In this document: piece after piece, positions 10,838 to 21,269 of the stretch
Layout of the letters: each line of letters starts with the position of its first letter
Position numbering within the stretch: the first letter of the stretch is position 1
From: Buxus sempervirens
Taxonomy: Eukaryota; Streptophyta; Magnoliopsida; Buxales; Buxaceae
Reading direction: 5' to 3'
Length of the DNA stretch: 64,000 nucleotides
Assembly: GCA_947561395.2 (NCBI GenBank)
Contig: OX387190.1
Location: 14,440,858-14,504,857, forward strand
Program-made: the position numbers and the translations under genes
The notes under the pieces: model-generated
What the model was told of the DNA's origin: nothing
Seen by the model: only the letters and a program-made list of their open reading frames with translations
The model's database searches: none

Positions 10838-11839
10838 ACAGAATTGTGGTTTTTTGTATATTTTGATCCTTGGCCGAATTTCATGATGCTTTGAACCAAA
10901 CCAATTGAACCGATAGGGTTTCCGGGCCACCTGGAAACCCAACTTGGGACATGGACCGCCGGTCCGACTCGGAACACTCGTGGGCCTTCCAACGGGGCCC
11001 ACCAAGCCCAACGAACCCTAAAGCATGCAATTAAACAAGCTAAGTAAAAATGAACAAATTGAATCGGGCGGGCCAAACCCAATGCGGCCCACCCGAGCCT
11101 GGTTATGTGTAATGAGGGTATGAACTGTATGGTTTGGCCGAGACCAAGGGCTAGGGCTTGCCGGGCCCGCCAAAGCCTGCCAACAGAACCAAGTTAGGGT
11201 GCAAACCCTAAACTCCAAAGAATTGGGCTTTCAAGCCCCAAAACCTGGATCACGGGCCCCAAGCCCAATGACCAGCCCTTCTCTGGCAAATTAAAAAGAT
11301 AACATAAAATTACTTGGCCACCATGTGGGCCCACCCAAGGGGCCCACAAACCGATCCGGCCCAACTTTGTATGGAAAAATACTTAAACCCCAATTGAAAC
11401 AACTAAGTAAAATCAACTCATTAACCAAAGCCCATAGGGCCCCTTAGGGCTAGACAGAGGCCCACCAAGGGTACACGGGCTCACCCAAGCCCACCAAGGA
11501 CACCGTGGGCCTTCCAACGGGGCCCACCCAGCCAGACTCAGACCACTTAAGATATGCAAAGATAAAATCAACTAAAGGGACCCACACCAACTCAGGTGGT
11601 CCCGACAAAGACTTAATCTAAAATCGCATGTTGGATTAGGAATCAGGTGAAGACCAAAGAGAAAGCTGACTCAAATCAGGGAACCCACGGGACCTGTCAT
11701 CCGACGGGCTGGACTGGGGTGTCTACGTACTTCCCCAGACCGCAACCGAGAACCAAACTTAGAATCTCAAGCCGCAGACCAAAAGCCCTAAATAGACAAG
11801 ATTAGGCACCCAGGTGTCCGCCTGCACCCCATCAGGCGG

Positions 11840-11850
11840 TGGCGACTCCG
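11840..11850 (+). promoter_or_regulatory. PBS-like core inside U5 of B
   Basis: TGGCGACTCCG, sharing TGGCGACTCC with the true PBS, 45 bp before the LTR end. Equivalent cores occur in every Tat LTR end in the window. Confidence 0.5.
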
Positions 11851-11887
11851 AATTACCCCGTGTCGCGTTTCCCACGCGCGCACAGCC

Positions 11888-11905
11888 TGGCGACTCCACT
11901 GGGGA
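11888..11905 (+). promoter_or_regulatory. Primer binding site of element B
   Basis: TGGCGACTCCACTGGGGA, starting 3 bp after the LTR end. Its reverse complement ends in CGCCA as expected for a tRNA 3' end with CCA. From memory, Ogre elements use tRNA-Arg; I could not check the tRNA. Confidence 0.85.
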
Positions 11906-13426
11906 CCACTCAGCCCAGTAGGACCCTGCTTAGACCGAGTCAGCTTAAGAGGGAATTAGTGGATATTTAAGGACTCTTGCTACCCCGTTTAGCAAGACGC
12001 AGAATACACGTAACTACGTGTTCTGGGGAGTCCTGCCACAAGGACGCGATAATTGCCTAAGGCAAGTGGAATTTAAGTGGTCCCCTGTGACCCTCCACTT
12101 ACCTGGGGATTCTCCCAGGACATCGTAATACGTGCCAATTCTGCACCTTACTACACGAGGCAGTAGGGATTCTTTTATCACCTAAATCCAGACAAAACTC
12201 ACCCGTGTAGACACAGCACGCAGCCCAACTGCACACACGGGCACACAACCACACCGTGGACGAATGTTTATTTAATTTTAAATCCCCCTGCTGCGTTGCG
12301 ATAAACTACGTAGGGTGACGCGCACGAGGGAGGATGCGTGAATGATCCGACCCTTGATAGATGAGTGAATCGGATATTGTTACTTCTTTACCAAACTTAG
12401 ACCTCTTTAGCAGCCTACCCTTCTGACTCCTATGAACTGATCTTTGGGATGGTATTAGCACCTATGCTCCCGTGGCTTGCCGGGGAAAGCAGGGTAAACC
12501 CATCCCCCCAGTTTTTTGGAGTCCATTAGCACCACTGGTTTCTTGCCGTGGCACGCGAGGATCCAGTACTGGTCCAGACCCTTGTAGGCTTATGTCTCGG
12601 GCTGGGTATCCTCCCCCACCTAACGTTTCTGAGTGAACCTTGCGTTGAGCATGAGAGGGTGAGTAGGGTGTGAATGATGAATACAAGAGGAGTAAAATCG
12701 GAATAAAATCCAGAGTCCATTAAGGGCAGCAACCCCCGCCCTTTGCATCAAATTGAGTAAACCCTAGATCATGGGCGACACCAGCCCTATTTTAGGAAGC
12801 TCACCTAATTTTGATCAGGGGAACCACCCCAGATCCATGCATAGAGTCCTGTATGCTATGGGTCTTGACCCATTAGAGTCCGCTGGGAGCACTTTAAGTC
12901 CAGATTGGTCTTTTAGAGCAGACGAAGGCCGGCCAGATCAGACAAACAGGGGAAAGCATGCCAGATCAGAAAAGGGGTACTAAACCCTAGATTTAGGAAT
13001 TTTTAGCCTACCCGCTTGGAAAGCGATTTGTATCCTTCCTTTTGGCTCCCAATAGCCTTAAGGATGAATTCTTTACAACTTTGCAAATATCTTGTAAAAA
13101 TTCGCCCTCGATGGCAAGTTGTAATTTTTGCTGTGGTCTGACACCGAAAGCAGATGAAAGACAGAAAGACTGATCAGTACTTGAATGTGCTCCTCTACAC
13201 AAGTATGTCTAGGAGTCGCGCCTTCATTGGTGCCAACCCTTAGGACCACACACCATGTGTGCCTGAGTTAAATTCCGCACTGTCATATCTTTTGCTTTAT
13301 CTTGTGAAGTATGTTAGAACTGCTAGTGGTTAGCTCTTTCGCTTAAAATTATGCATGTCTTAGGACTGACTTAGAGTCTTGGTGTGGAATCTTAAATTGA
13401 TTCGGAATTTCGATCGGATAGTTGGC
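11906..13426 (+). other. Leader of element B between PBS and ORF1
   Basis: About 1.5 kb with no supported coding sequence. Two blocks are strongly conserved with the leader of A: around 12090-12115 (ccacttacctggggat) and 12442-12625 (starting tttgggatggtattagc, including gtggcttgccggggaaagca). Conservation outside frames suggests RNA function such as packaging or dimerisation; that is inference. The open frames 12462-12732 on the minus strand run through the conserved block and look incidental. Confidence 0.6.
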
Positions 13427-14857
13427 ATGGCATCCTCATCCTCATCTGAGAGAACCCGTTTCCCTAGGATAGAGAAGTGCGCCTGGGATACCCCTGGATC
13501 CGTTCTTGGACAAGGCAGCTCCAAGGGAGTGAGCAGATTGAATGGGAGCACAAATACCACATGGGACAGACTTCGTCCCTGTTAAATGTGCCGATCAACT
13601 GGGATATGATCCAAGCAGCCCTGCTTTTCTGGGATCCCCAGCTTTCGGTGTTTCGATTCGGGATCAACGAGTTGACTCCCACAATTGAGGAACTTGACCT
13701 GTTCCTCCGATTTCGCGACTTAGGAGAACCCGCTAGGCCAAGTCTCAAAGAAAGCTACAAGAATGAAGCTTGTGTTTTCTTTGGCCTATCAAGGGGAGAA
13801 TTCCAGAACTTGGGAGGTGACAAGTCATTCACTCGGGTCTACAAAACATTCCTAGCTGAGAAAATAAGAAACAAAAAGCAGGAAGGACCCCGGGCTTGGT
13901 TTGACACCTTCACCCTTGTGGTTCTGTCGCAAATCTTCTTTCCAACTGGGGGAGACACCATTAATTTGGCCCTCATGGAAATTGTGGATCAACTCAGGGC
14001 AGGATACCGAATTATGCCACTAATCCTAGCTCAACTGTTCCATTCCCTGACTTTGTCCAAAAACGGAACCCGGAGGTTTCAAGGGTGCGCTCCCCTTCTC
14101 CACCTTTGGCTGCAAGACCACCTGGTGGTCATCACCAGTTAGTGCATATTACAAGGCAACCGATGACAACATCCATTGGTTGGCTCAAAGGGAGATCAAA
14201 CCAGACCTACCCGCTCGTGAGGATTGGTTTAACCACTTTCTCCACTTGAAAGGAGAAACAGACATTAGATGGTGGGGTACCTACAACATCCCCTACACCC
14301 CCATCATAGCTTTCAAGAAAAGAGAGGGCCTTTCCCTAATAGGACTTACCCATGCCGTGCCGTACTATCCGATTCGGGTTCTGAAACAGTTTGGGAAACC
14401 GTAGGGAATCCCAGTCAAGGACGACATTGGCAGTTTGATTGGTCCACTCACCAAAGGACTAAGGACACAACTACAGATAGAGTGGAAGACGGTGTGTTTG
14501 TATCGGGAAGACGTCTTCACCGAATTACACTTTCAAGATTACGAGCAGTGGATAGCTCGGGAATTTGGCTACAACGGCCCCCCACCTCTACAGCCTGTCG
14601 CTTCAAGCGACATTCCAGTTCCGCCCCCTAACACATATAGGGACAGGGTGGCCGAACTGCAGGAGACCCACTCCCGTATCCATTCAGCCTATGTGGATTC
14701 GGAACGGGAGAGTAGGCAGGCCAATGCGGCCTTGCAACAGGAAATGGAATTGGTGCGCAAGCGCGCTGAGGAGGACCGACGTCTGCGGAACAAACTTCTG
14801 CGAGCCTTGAGGAGGCAAGACGTGTCCTCCCACTATGATGATGACCAACCTAGCTAG
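13427..14857 (+). pseudogene. ORF1 remnant of element B
   Basis: Homologous along its length to ORF1 of A (21270-22703), starting MASSSS and ending DDDQPS. It is broken by a frameshift near 14130 and a TAG at 14402-14404 where A has CAG. Conserved features include a W.LP.WDP-type stretch, ELTPTIEE, and a charged C-terminal segment likely to be coiled coil. The length (1431 bp) is almost that of A's (1434 bp), so it was disabled by point changes rather than deletion. Function unknown in the family. Confidence 0.85.
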
Positions 14858-15194
14858 ACTTTGGCTTTGTTGTATTTTGATAAGCATAATGATGTACTTC
14901 GTGCCGCGGCGGCACTTTTTGATTGAAGCACGAATTTATTTTCACTATGCTATGTTGTTCAAACTTAACAAAAACAAGAATTTGAAATAAAAGAATTAAT
15001 TCCCTCCAATGGGGCAACTCGTTCTCCGACAGACCACCTCTTCCCAGATAATTGCAATATTCCTGGTCGCTGCGACCACCTAATTTCCTTTAACTGCATC
15101 TCTCTCATTGAGATCGCAAAACCCAGCAAGTGTTTAAAAGCACCCGAGACCTTGAGCTCAGATCACACCCGTCTGTATCTTTTCAAGATCATTC

Positions 15195-15690
15195 GGTCAA
15201 GCCTGTAGGGCACTGAAGCACTGGTGATTAAACCGGAGTTTGGTGGATGAACGTCCTGGTATAGCCTTCCCCTTGTGAGGCGCCGAAATCAATGGTGATT
15301 AAACCAACGCTAGCTAAGGCACGCCTGGGAACTACTAGCCGAAGCCTGTAGGGCACTGAAGCCACCAGTGATTAAACCGGAGTTTGGTGGATGAACGTCC
15401 TGGTATAGCCTTCCCCTTGTGAGGCGCCGAAGTCAATGGTGATTAAACCAACGACTAGCTAAGGCACGCCCAGGAACTACTAGCCGAAACCTTTGGGGCA
15501 CTAAAGCCGCCAGTGATTGAACCGTTTGGTGGATGAACGTCCTGGTATAGCCTTCCCCTTCGTGAAGCGCCTAAGTCAATGGTGATTAAACCAACGACTA
15601 GCTAAGGCACGCCCGGGAACTACAAGCCGAAATTAGGCGCCGACGCCGCCAGTGAATGAACTGGAGATTGGTTAAGGCACGCCTGGGTGC
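15195..15690 (+). repeat. Three 143-145 bp repeats with nested hairpins
   Basis: Copies begin near 15202, 15345 and 15490 (cctgtagggcactgaag and variants). Each holds an outer stem such as CCACCA/TGGTGG around a gtgattaaaccgg hairpin, then gaacgtcctggtatagcc and a tggtgattaaaccaacgac hairpin. Two copies of the same unit occur in A (23285-23640), so the unit predates the split of A and B. Confidence 0.8.
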
Positions 15691-15769
15691 TGCTTTTCAG
15701 CTCACCCCCTGCGGAGACCCTACATTGGTCCAACCCCGTGATTCTGAGCTCAGACAAAACCCCTTGAAG

Positions 15770-16470
15770 TGAAGGTTCTCTTTCCTTGCCTAAGCGGCTA
15801 AAATAGATCAGTGAAATAGGGTTCTCTCTCCCAGTTACCTGCGGGTGGCTAAAATAGATTCGGTTATTAGGGTTCTCTTTCCCAGTCGCTTCCGAGCGAC
15901 TAAAATAGATCAGTTTTCAAAGTTCTTTAGGGTTCTCTCTCCCGGTTACCTACGGGTGGCTAAAATAGATTTGGTTATTAGGGTTCTCTTTCCCAGTCGC
16001 TTCCGAGCGACTAAAATAGATCAGTTTTCAAAGTTCTTTAGGGTTCTCTCTCCCGGTTACCTACGGGTGGCTAAAATAGATTCGGTTATTAGGGTTCTCT
16101 TTCCCAGTCGCTTCCGAGCGACTAAAATAGATCAGTTTTCAAAGTTCTTTAGGGTTCTCTCTCTCGGTTACCTATGGGTGGCTAAAATAGATCCGGTTAT
16201 TAGGGTTCTCTTTCCCAGTCGCTTCCGAGCGACTAAAATAGATCAGTTTTCAAAGTTCTTTAGGGTTCTCTCTCCTAGTTACCTACGGGTGGCTAAAATA
16301 GATCCAGTTATTAGGGTTTTCTTTCCCAGTCGCTTCCGAGCGACTAAAATAGATCAGTTTTCAAAGTTCTTTAGGGTTCTCTTTCCCAGTCGCTTCCGAG
16401 CGACTAAAACAGATCAGTTTTCAAAATTCTTAGGGTTCTCTCTCCCAGCCGCCTGCGGATGACTAAAATA
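15770..16470 (+). repeat. 111 bp tandem repeat of paired stem-loops
   Basis: Starts at 15930, 16041, 16152 and 16263 are exactly 111 bp apart. Each unit has two modules gggttctctnnccc + stem-loop + taaaatagatc. The stem-loops alternate between GTTACCtacGGGTGGC and GTCGCTtccGAGCGAC types. As 111 is divisible by three, one frame (15845-16462) stays open over 205 codons. I read this as a by-product and not a protein. Confidence 0.9.
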
Positions 16471-16484
16471 GATTCGGTCATTAG

Positions 16485-17150
16485 GGTTCTCTTCCCCGGT
16501 CGTCTTGGGACAGCCAAAATAGATCAGTCTTCAAATTCATTAAGGTTCTCTTCCCTTGTTACCTACGGGTAGCTAAAATAGAATAGTTGGCTCAAAGTCA
16601 GGTTCTCTTCCCTTGTTGCCCCCGGGCAGCTAAAACAGATCAGTTTTCAAAATTCATTAGGGTTCTCTTCCCCGGTTGTCTTGGGACAGCCAAAATAGAT
16701 CAGTCTTCAAATTCATTAAGGTTCTCTTCCCTTGTTACCTACGGGTAGCTAAAATAGATCAGTTGGCTCAAAGTCAGGTTCTCTTCCCTTGTTGCCCCCG
16801 GGCAGCTAAAACAGATCAGTTTTCAAAATTCATTAGGGTTCTCTTCCCCGGTCGTCTTGGGACAACCAAAATAGATCAGTCTTCAAATTCATTAAGGTTC
16901 TCTTCCCTTGTTACCTACGGGTAGCTAAAATAGATCAGTTGGCTCAAAGTCAGGTTCTCTTCCCTTGTTGCCCCCGGGCAGCTAAAACAGATCAGTTTTC
17001 AAAATTCATTAGGGTTCTCTTCCCCGGTCGTCTTAGGACAACCAAAATAGATCAGTCTTCAAATTCATTGAAGGTTCTCTTCCTTTGTTACCTACGGGTA
17101 GCTAAAATAGATCAGTTGGCTCCAAGTCAGGTTCTCTTCCCTCAGGGTAG
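16485..17150 (+). repeat. 176 bp higher-order repeat, four copies
   Basis: Copies start at 16485, 16661, 16837 and 17013. Each contains three stem-loop modules of about 58 bp with arms of GTCGTC/GACAGC, TTACCT/GGGTAGC and GTTGCC/GGGCAGC type, each followed by aaaayagatca. Confidence 0.9.
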
Positions 17151-17268
17151 CTAAAATAGATTAGCTAGTAAAATCATATCAGAAAACAAAAAATATTTAT
17201 AAATGAATAAATTCAGTCAGATAAAGTTGTGTAAGCAATTTGTGTAAAAATGCACTAATGCCAGCTAA

Positions 17269-17280
17269 TTGTTCTACCAG
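17269..17280 (+). promoter_or_regulatory. Candidate 3' splice site before gag of B
   Basis: gttctaccag followed by gtaccaaaa, with a branch-like ctaat shortly upstream. The position and following 45 bp are conserved in A (24051-24063). No donor was identified. Confidence 0.3.
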
Positions 17281-17337
17281 GTACCAAAAATTGCTTTTAG
17301 AAGTCCGTACCTGTTAAGATCGAGGAGAAGGCTCGAG

Positions 17338-17528
17338 ATGGAACAGCAAGGAGAACAGACGTCGCTAGGGCAGCATCCGGCAGAGTCTAGTCAGGCCCAA
17401 GTGGTCAATGAGATGTAGCAGAAAATGGATAGCATGAGCTCCATCATCCAAGAACTGATGACAAAGCTGAGAGAGTTAAGGCAGGCCCCACCCATGGTAC
17501 CGGTCCCTCAGCAGCGGCAGCCACAGTT
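17338..17528 (+). pseudogene. gag N-terminus of element B
   Basis: Begins MEQQGEQT at 17338, matching MEQSREQT of A. It has TAG at 17416-17418 and runs into a proline/glutamine-rich segment where element A is inserted. The frame resumes at 36089 once one copy of the CCCGC duplication is ignored. Confidence 0.8.
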
Positions 17529-18095
17529 CCCGCTGTAGACACCTGATTTTTGCACCCCTAAAATGGCAAAAAATGAAAAGTCAAACTAAAAGTCAAACCC
17601 TGAGGGGGTCAAAAATTGACTTTTTGATTCAAGTGAATTTGGCCATCAAACTTCATATCATTGAAAAGAATATGTCGACACGATTCCAACGCAACTGAAT
17701 TTGCTGGAATCGGAGTCCGGATGAGAAAGATATGAGCTGGTCAAACTTTTGGAGGGCGAAAAGTTGACTTTTTGCTCAACCCTAATTCAACTGCCAAACT
17801 TGATCCCAATGGATAGGTGGTTCCGAGCTGATTCCAACGACACTAAGTTTGTTGAAATCGGACACCAGATAAAGAAGTTATGAGCAGTTGAAGTTTCAGA
17901 AAAAACTGCCCATGTGGCAAAAAGGCAGCAAAAATGGACTAAACCAATAAAATAAATAAGATAAAAGTGTTTAATAATATTTTAATAAAGAGAATCTCGT
18001 TTTCTAATAAAATAATCGGAAAAATCGGATAAAAATCCTGCAATAAGCCAAATTGAATAAAGGTTTGAAATCCACACATTTTTAAAACGTGCGGG

Positions 18096-18310
18096 ACCGT
18101 ATTTACATTACGGGCAGGGCATGCCCGTATTTTAAATACGGGCACGCTTCTAGAACGGAGACACGCGTCGCCGTACGGCGGAACACGCGTCCCGTACGGA
18201 CGAATCTGCGATAATTGCAAATATTCGTTTTTCGCCCGTATTTGAATTACGGGCAAGGCACGCCCGTACTTGAAGTACGGGCAAGGCACGCCCGTAGTTC
18301 AAATACGGGC
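18096..18310. repeat. CCCGTA/TACGGG palindrome array in U3 of A
   Basis: Three 21 bp palindromes at 18234-18254, 18262-18282 and 18290-18310 are spaced exactly 28 bp apart by the 7 bp spacer AAGGCAC. Others are at 18096-18114 and 18123-18143, and compact CCGTACGG dyads lie at 18169-18180 and 18190-18200. Arms are GCCCGTA/TACGGGC. The 7 central bases vary, and in two copies they extend the arm to 10 bp. Confidence 0.92.
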
Positions 18311-18324
18311 ACGGGATTTTTGCC

Positions 18325-18332
18325 TATAAATA
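18325..18332 (+). promoter_or_regulatory. TATA box of A 5' LTR
   Basis: gccTATAAATAgagagg. The 3' LTR copy is at 34454-34461. Confidence 0.75.
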
Positions 18333-19095
18333 GAGAGGCCACCCCCCTTCATTGGGACAAGCCCTCTCCTCTGGCCTTCCCCCCTTCCCTCTTGGTGCTT
18401 CCCACGGCCAAGTTCTGCTCATGTTGCAACCACCCTACCCAAGCCATCATAATGCCCAAATTGCCCCTACCTCATCAAAACCATGCATAAACTCTTCTTT
18501 TTCACCCTTTGAATATCAAGAGCCTACCAAACCCCTTCCCTATTCATCCCAACAAACCTTGGAGGACGCGGAAGCGCTGCCTAAATCTCTAGAGAGTCAC
18601 TCCATCACCAAATCAAAGAAGCAGTAGTGTGGCAATTTTTGTATTTACCTCTTTTTAATGAATCATTTCATTTAAGTTTTCTTTCATCTTATCACAATGC
18701 TACTAACTTATTTGTTGTCTGTTTTGAGTATCATGAAATGATGATAATGAAGAGTGGATTATTACAATAAAAAAAAAGGGGGAAGAAAGTATCTAAAGGA
18801 TACTTTAATCCATAAATTTAATGATCCACTCCATTCTTTAAAATGACATTGTGATGTGAGAACCTTTATGACATACCCTCTCCTCTCTTGATGAGGAATG
18901 TGGATTGGTTGAACAAGAACAAAAAAAAAAAAGAAAGGAGCACAAGACTCAAGGAACATGAGAAGAAGAAAGAAGAAATGGCCTTTTAGGCCAAATGAAG
19001 GAAATGAAGTCCCTAGAAGAACCTGAAATCTTTTATGAAGTTACCAGAACGCTTGAAGAAGCCACGGAGATGATCCCAGAAAGAATCGGCAGCAA

Positions 19096-19218
19096 AAGTG
19101 CAAAACAGGCGGCGTCCGTAAACTCAGGCCGGTCCAGCCTGGACCGTGTTTACTTCACGGGTAGAAGGGACCGGAATCCATTCACGGGCAGGCTGGACCG
19201 TAGAGCAAACACGGGCAA
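19096..19218. repeat. Second set of CCCGT/ACGGG words in A LTR
   Basis: Repeated gtccgtaaac, gaccgtgtttacttcacgggt, ttcacgggcag, gaccgtagagcaaacacgggc. These are imperfect inverted pairs using the same core word as U3, in the transcribed part of the LTR. The equivalent set in H is at 60792-60905. Confidence 0.6.
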
Positions 19219-19877
19219 AATGTAAAAATGAAGAAAAGTGTGATTTCTTGGTTCGGTTGGACCTGATCCGGTCTAAACCGGTTCGAACCGCTCCCTTAAA
19301 CCATTTGGGCTATCTTAAGCCTATTTTGGACTTTGGGCCTAGATAGGCCCATTAAGACCCCTTTTGGCCCACTTGTGGGGCCCATCTCAGACCGGCCCAT
19401 ACCAGGCCTGTTTTCAGTAAACAGGCCCAGGCCCTTTGACTCAGGCTAATGGGCCCATTCCAAGCCCACTAAGCCTAAACTAAAATTGTAAATACATAAA
19501 ATTTAACAAAATAGCCAAATGGGTTACCCAATAACCCAACTGGGCCCAAGGCCCAACCATGGCAATCCACGGGTCTTCCAACGGGACCCGGGTCCGACCC
19601 ACTTCACTTAAATAAAAAAGATAAAATCAAATAAAAAGGGACCCACACCTCCAACGGGCCCCGTCAGACCCAATAAGCAGCATGCTGGTCTAGGAAGGGT
19701 GAAATTGACTCAAAAACCAGGGAGACCCGAGGGACCCGTCAAACCGACGGGGCGGACCGGGGTGTCTTTAGGACTTCCCCGGATCGTAACCGAGGACTTA
19801 GCTAGAACTCTGAAAAGCCGCAGACCAGACTTAGACCCGATTAGGGCAAAACCGTGTCTGCCTGCACTCTCAGGCAG

Positions 19878-19888
19878 TGGCGACTCTG
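19878..19888 (+). promoter_or_regulatory. PBS-like core inside U5 of A
   Basis: TGGCGACTCTG, identical to the first 11 bases of the true PBS, 77 bp before the LTR end. Confidence 0.5.
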
Positions 19889-19957
19889 AAAATCCCGAGG
19901 CACGCGCCAAAGGCACGCCCGGTGTGCGATCTAGGCCAGGTTTAGGTGCGCACAGCT

Positions 19958-19975
19958 TGGCGACTCTGCTGGGGA
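19958..19975 (+). promoter_or_regulatory. Primer binding site of element A
   Basis: TGGCGACTCTGCTGGGGA, 3 bp after the LTR end. It differs from the PBS of B at two positions. Confidence 0.88.
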
Positions 19976-21269
19976 CACCCTCAACCCAGTCGGACCCTGG
20001 TTATCAAATGAGTCAACTTAGGAGGATATAAGCTAATTTAGGAAGTACTTCTTGCCCAACCTTAGTGGTTTATGGAACTTATGTAATTACATGATATTGG
20101 GGGATCCTGTCAAACGGACATGATAATCGCCTAAGGAAAGTGGTTTTTAACAGGGACCAATGTGACCCGCCCACTTACCTGGGGATCCACCCAAACATTG
20201 TATTACATACTGTTCTGTATTCTCACTATAAAAGCGACATTAAGGAACCCCTAATCAGCCCATTATCCGAGAATCACCCGAACAGACACAGCATTTGGCT
20301 CCACTGCACACACAAGCACCTCACTACACCGTGAATGAATATTTAATTGCATGGGGTGACAAGCACGAGGGAGTCTGCATGGGTGATCCGAACAGAATGA
20401 TCTCTGGATAACTGTGAATGCTCTTCTTAACCAAAACCTAGATCTCTCTAGCAGCCACCCTTCTTCAATCGAGAAACTTACTTTTGGGATGGTATTAGCC
20501 CTACGCTCCCGTGGCTTGCCGGGGAAAGCAGGGTAAACCCATCTCCCCAGGTTTCTAGATTCTTCAAGCGCCATTGGTTTCTTGCCATGGTACGCGAAGG
20601 GTCTAGTACTTGGCTCAGACCCTTGAAGGCAGGTGCCTTGGGCTGGGTATCCTTCCCCACCTATTACTTCTGATAAACCCTGATGAGAGCATGAACATGA
20701 ATGAACAAATAAGGGTAAAATTAATCTGGGGCATTAACCCCCACCTTTGTCGGTCTTAACCCTAATTTAAGGAAATTAACCCGATTCGATCCGTACATTC
20801 AAGTCGGTCTGGGTTCAGTCGAAAGCCGGCCAGATCAGACAGAAATGGGTCAGAACAGGGGCAGAAAAACCCTAGAGATAGGATTTCAGCCCACCTGCCG
20901 AATGGCAAATTTGTACCCTCCTTCTGGGTTCTCAACAACCCTAAAGGTGATTCTCTTTTCAGGTTTATTTTTGTAAATTTCGCCCTCGAAGGCAAGTTGT
21001 AAATATTGTATTCAGTCCGACACTAGGGGCAGATGAAAGGACAGATCAAAGAGCAGATGAAAGAACAGATGAAAGAAAAGGCCGGCTAAAACATTTAAAG
21101 GACATAACCCTTAAAACCCATAACTTGAGTGTTTGGATTTGATTTTTGATTGCATAAACTGCTTAGGCCTTGATTTAATTTTTGCATATCCTGTTGCATG
21201 CCTTAGACTAATTTAGAGTTTTTGGTGGAAAACCCTAAATTGACTTGGAATTTCAATCGGATAGTCGGC
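19976..21269 (+). other. Leader of element A between PBS and ORF1
   Basis: About 1.3 kb, no supported gene. Conserved with B at about 20165-20190 (ccacttacctggggat) and 20483-20660 (gggatggtattagcc ... gtggcttgccggggaaagca ... gggctgggtatcc). Candidate packaging or long-range pairing region; inference only. Confidence 0.6.

Larger units (their letters stand above)
8511..11884 (+). mobile_element. 5' LTR of element B (3374 bp)
   Basis: Starts TGTAAGCACC, ends CGCGCACA. Contains a five-palindrome array just upstream of the TATA box, a pyrimidine-rich leader around 9510-9600, a second three-palindrome array at 10731-10837 and a PBS-like core at 11840. Short open frames on both strands recur in the 3' LTR only because the LTRs are duplicates; none shows a domain. 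The 3' LTR has one extra palindrome in the second array and lacks a 9 bp piece near 9160. Confidence 0.9.
14858..17337 (+). other. ORF1-gag intergenic region of B, structured tandem repeats
   Basis: About 2.5 kb without genes. After some AT-rich sequence it holds three copies of a 143-145 bp repeat (15195-15690), a 111 bp repeat series (15770-16470) and four copies of a 176 bp repeat (16485-17150), then a conserved stretch leading to gag. The counterpart in A is 22704-24119. Confidence 0.8.
17534..19954 (+). mobile_element. 5' LTR of element A (2421 bp)
   Basis: Starts TGTAGACACCTG, ends GTGCGCACA. U3 carries a palindrome array (18096-18310) ending 14 bp before the TATA box. The leader and U5 carry a second, looser set of the same word (19096-19218) and a PBS-like core at 19878. 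Open frames in it, such as 18215-18490, have no recognisable domain. Confidence 0.95.

Noticed and set aside
18234..18310. Regular 21 bp repeats with 7 bp spacers resembling a CRISPR array
   Set aside because: The repeat is palindromic and variable in the centre, spacers are identical, and the context is a plant LTR promoter.
18215..18627. Proline-rich frames repeated at 34344-34756
   Set aside because: Duplicated only because both copies are LTRs of A; no domain and no conserved start.
19955..19985. tRNA-like sequence at the PBS and in 3' UTR motifs as possible tRNA genes
   Set aside because: Only the acceptor/T-arm part of about 13-18 bases is present; no full cloverleaf.
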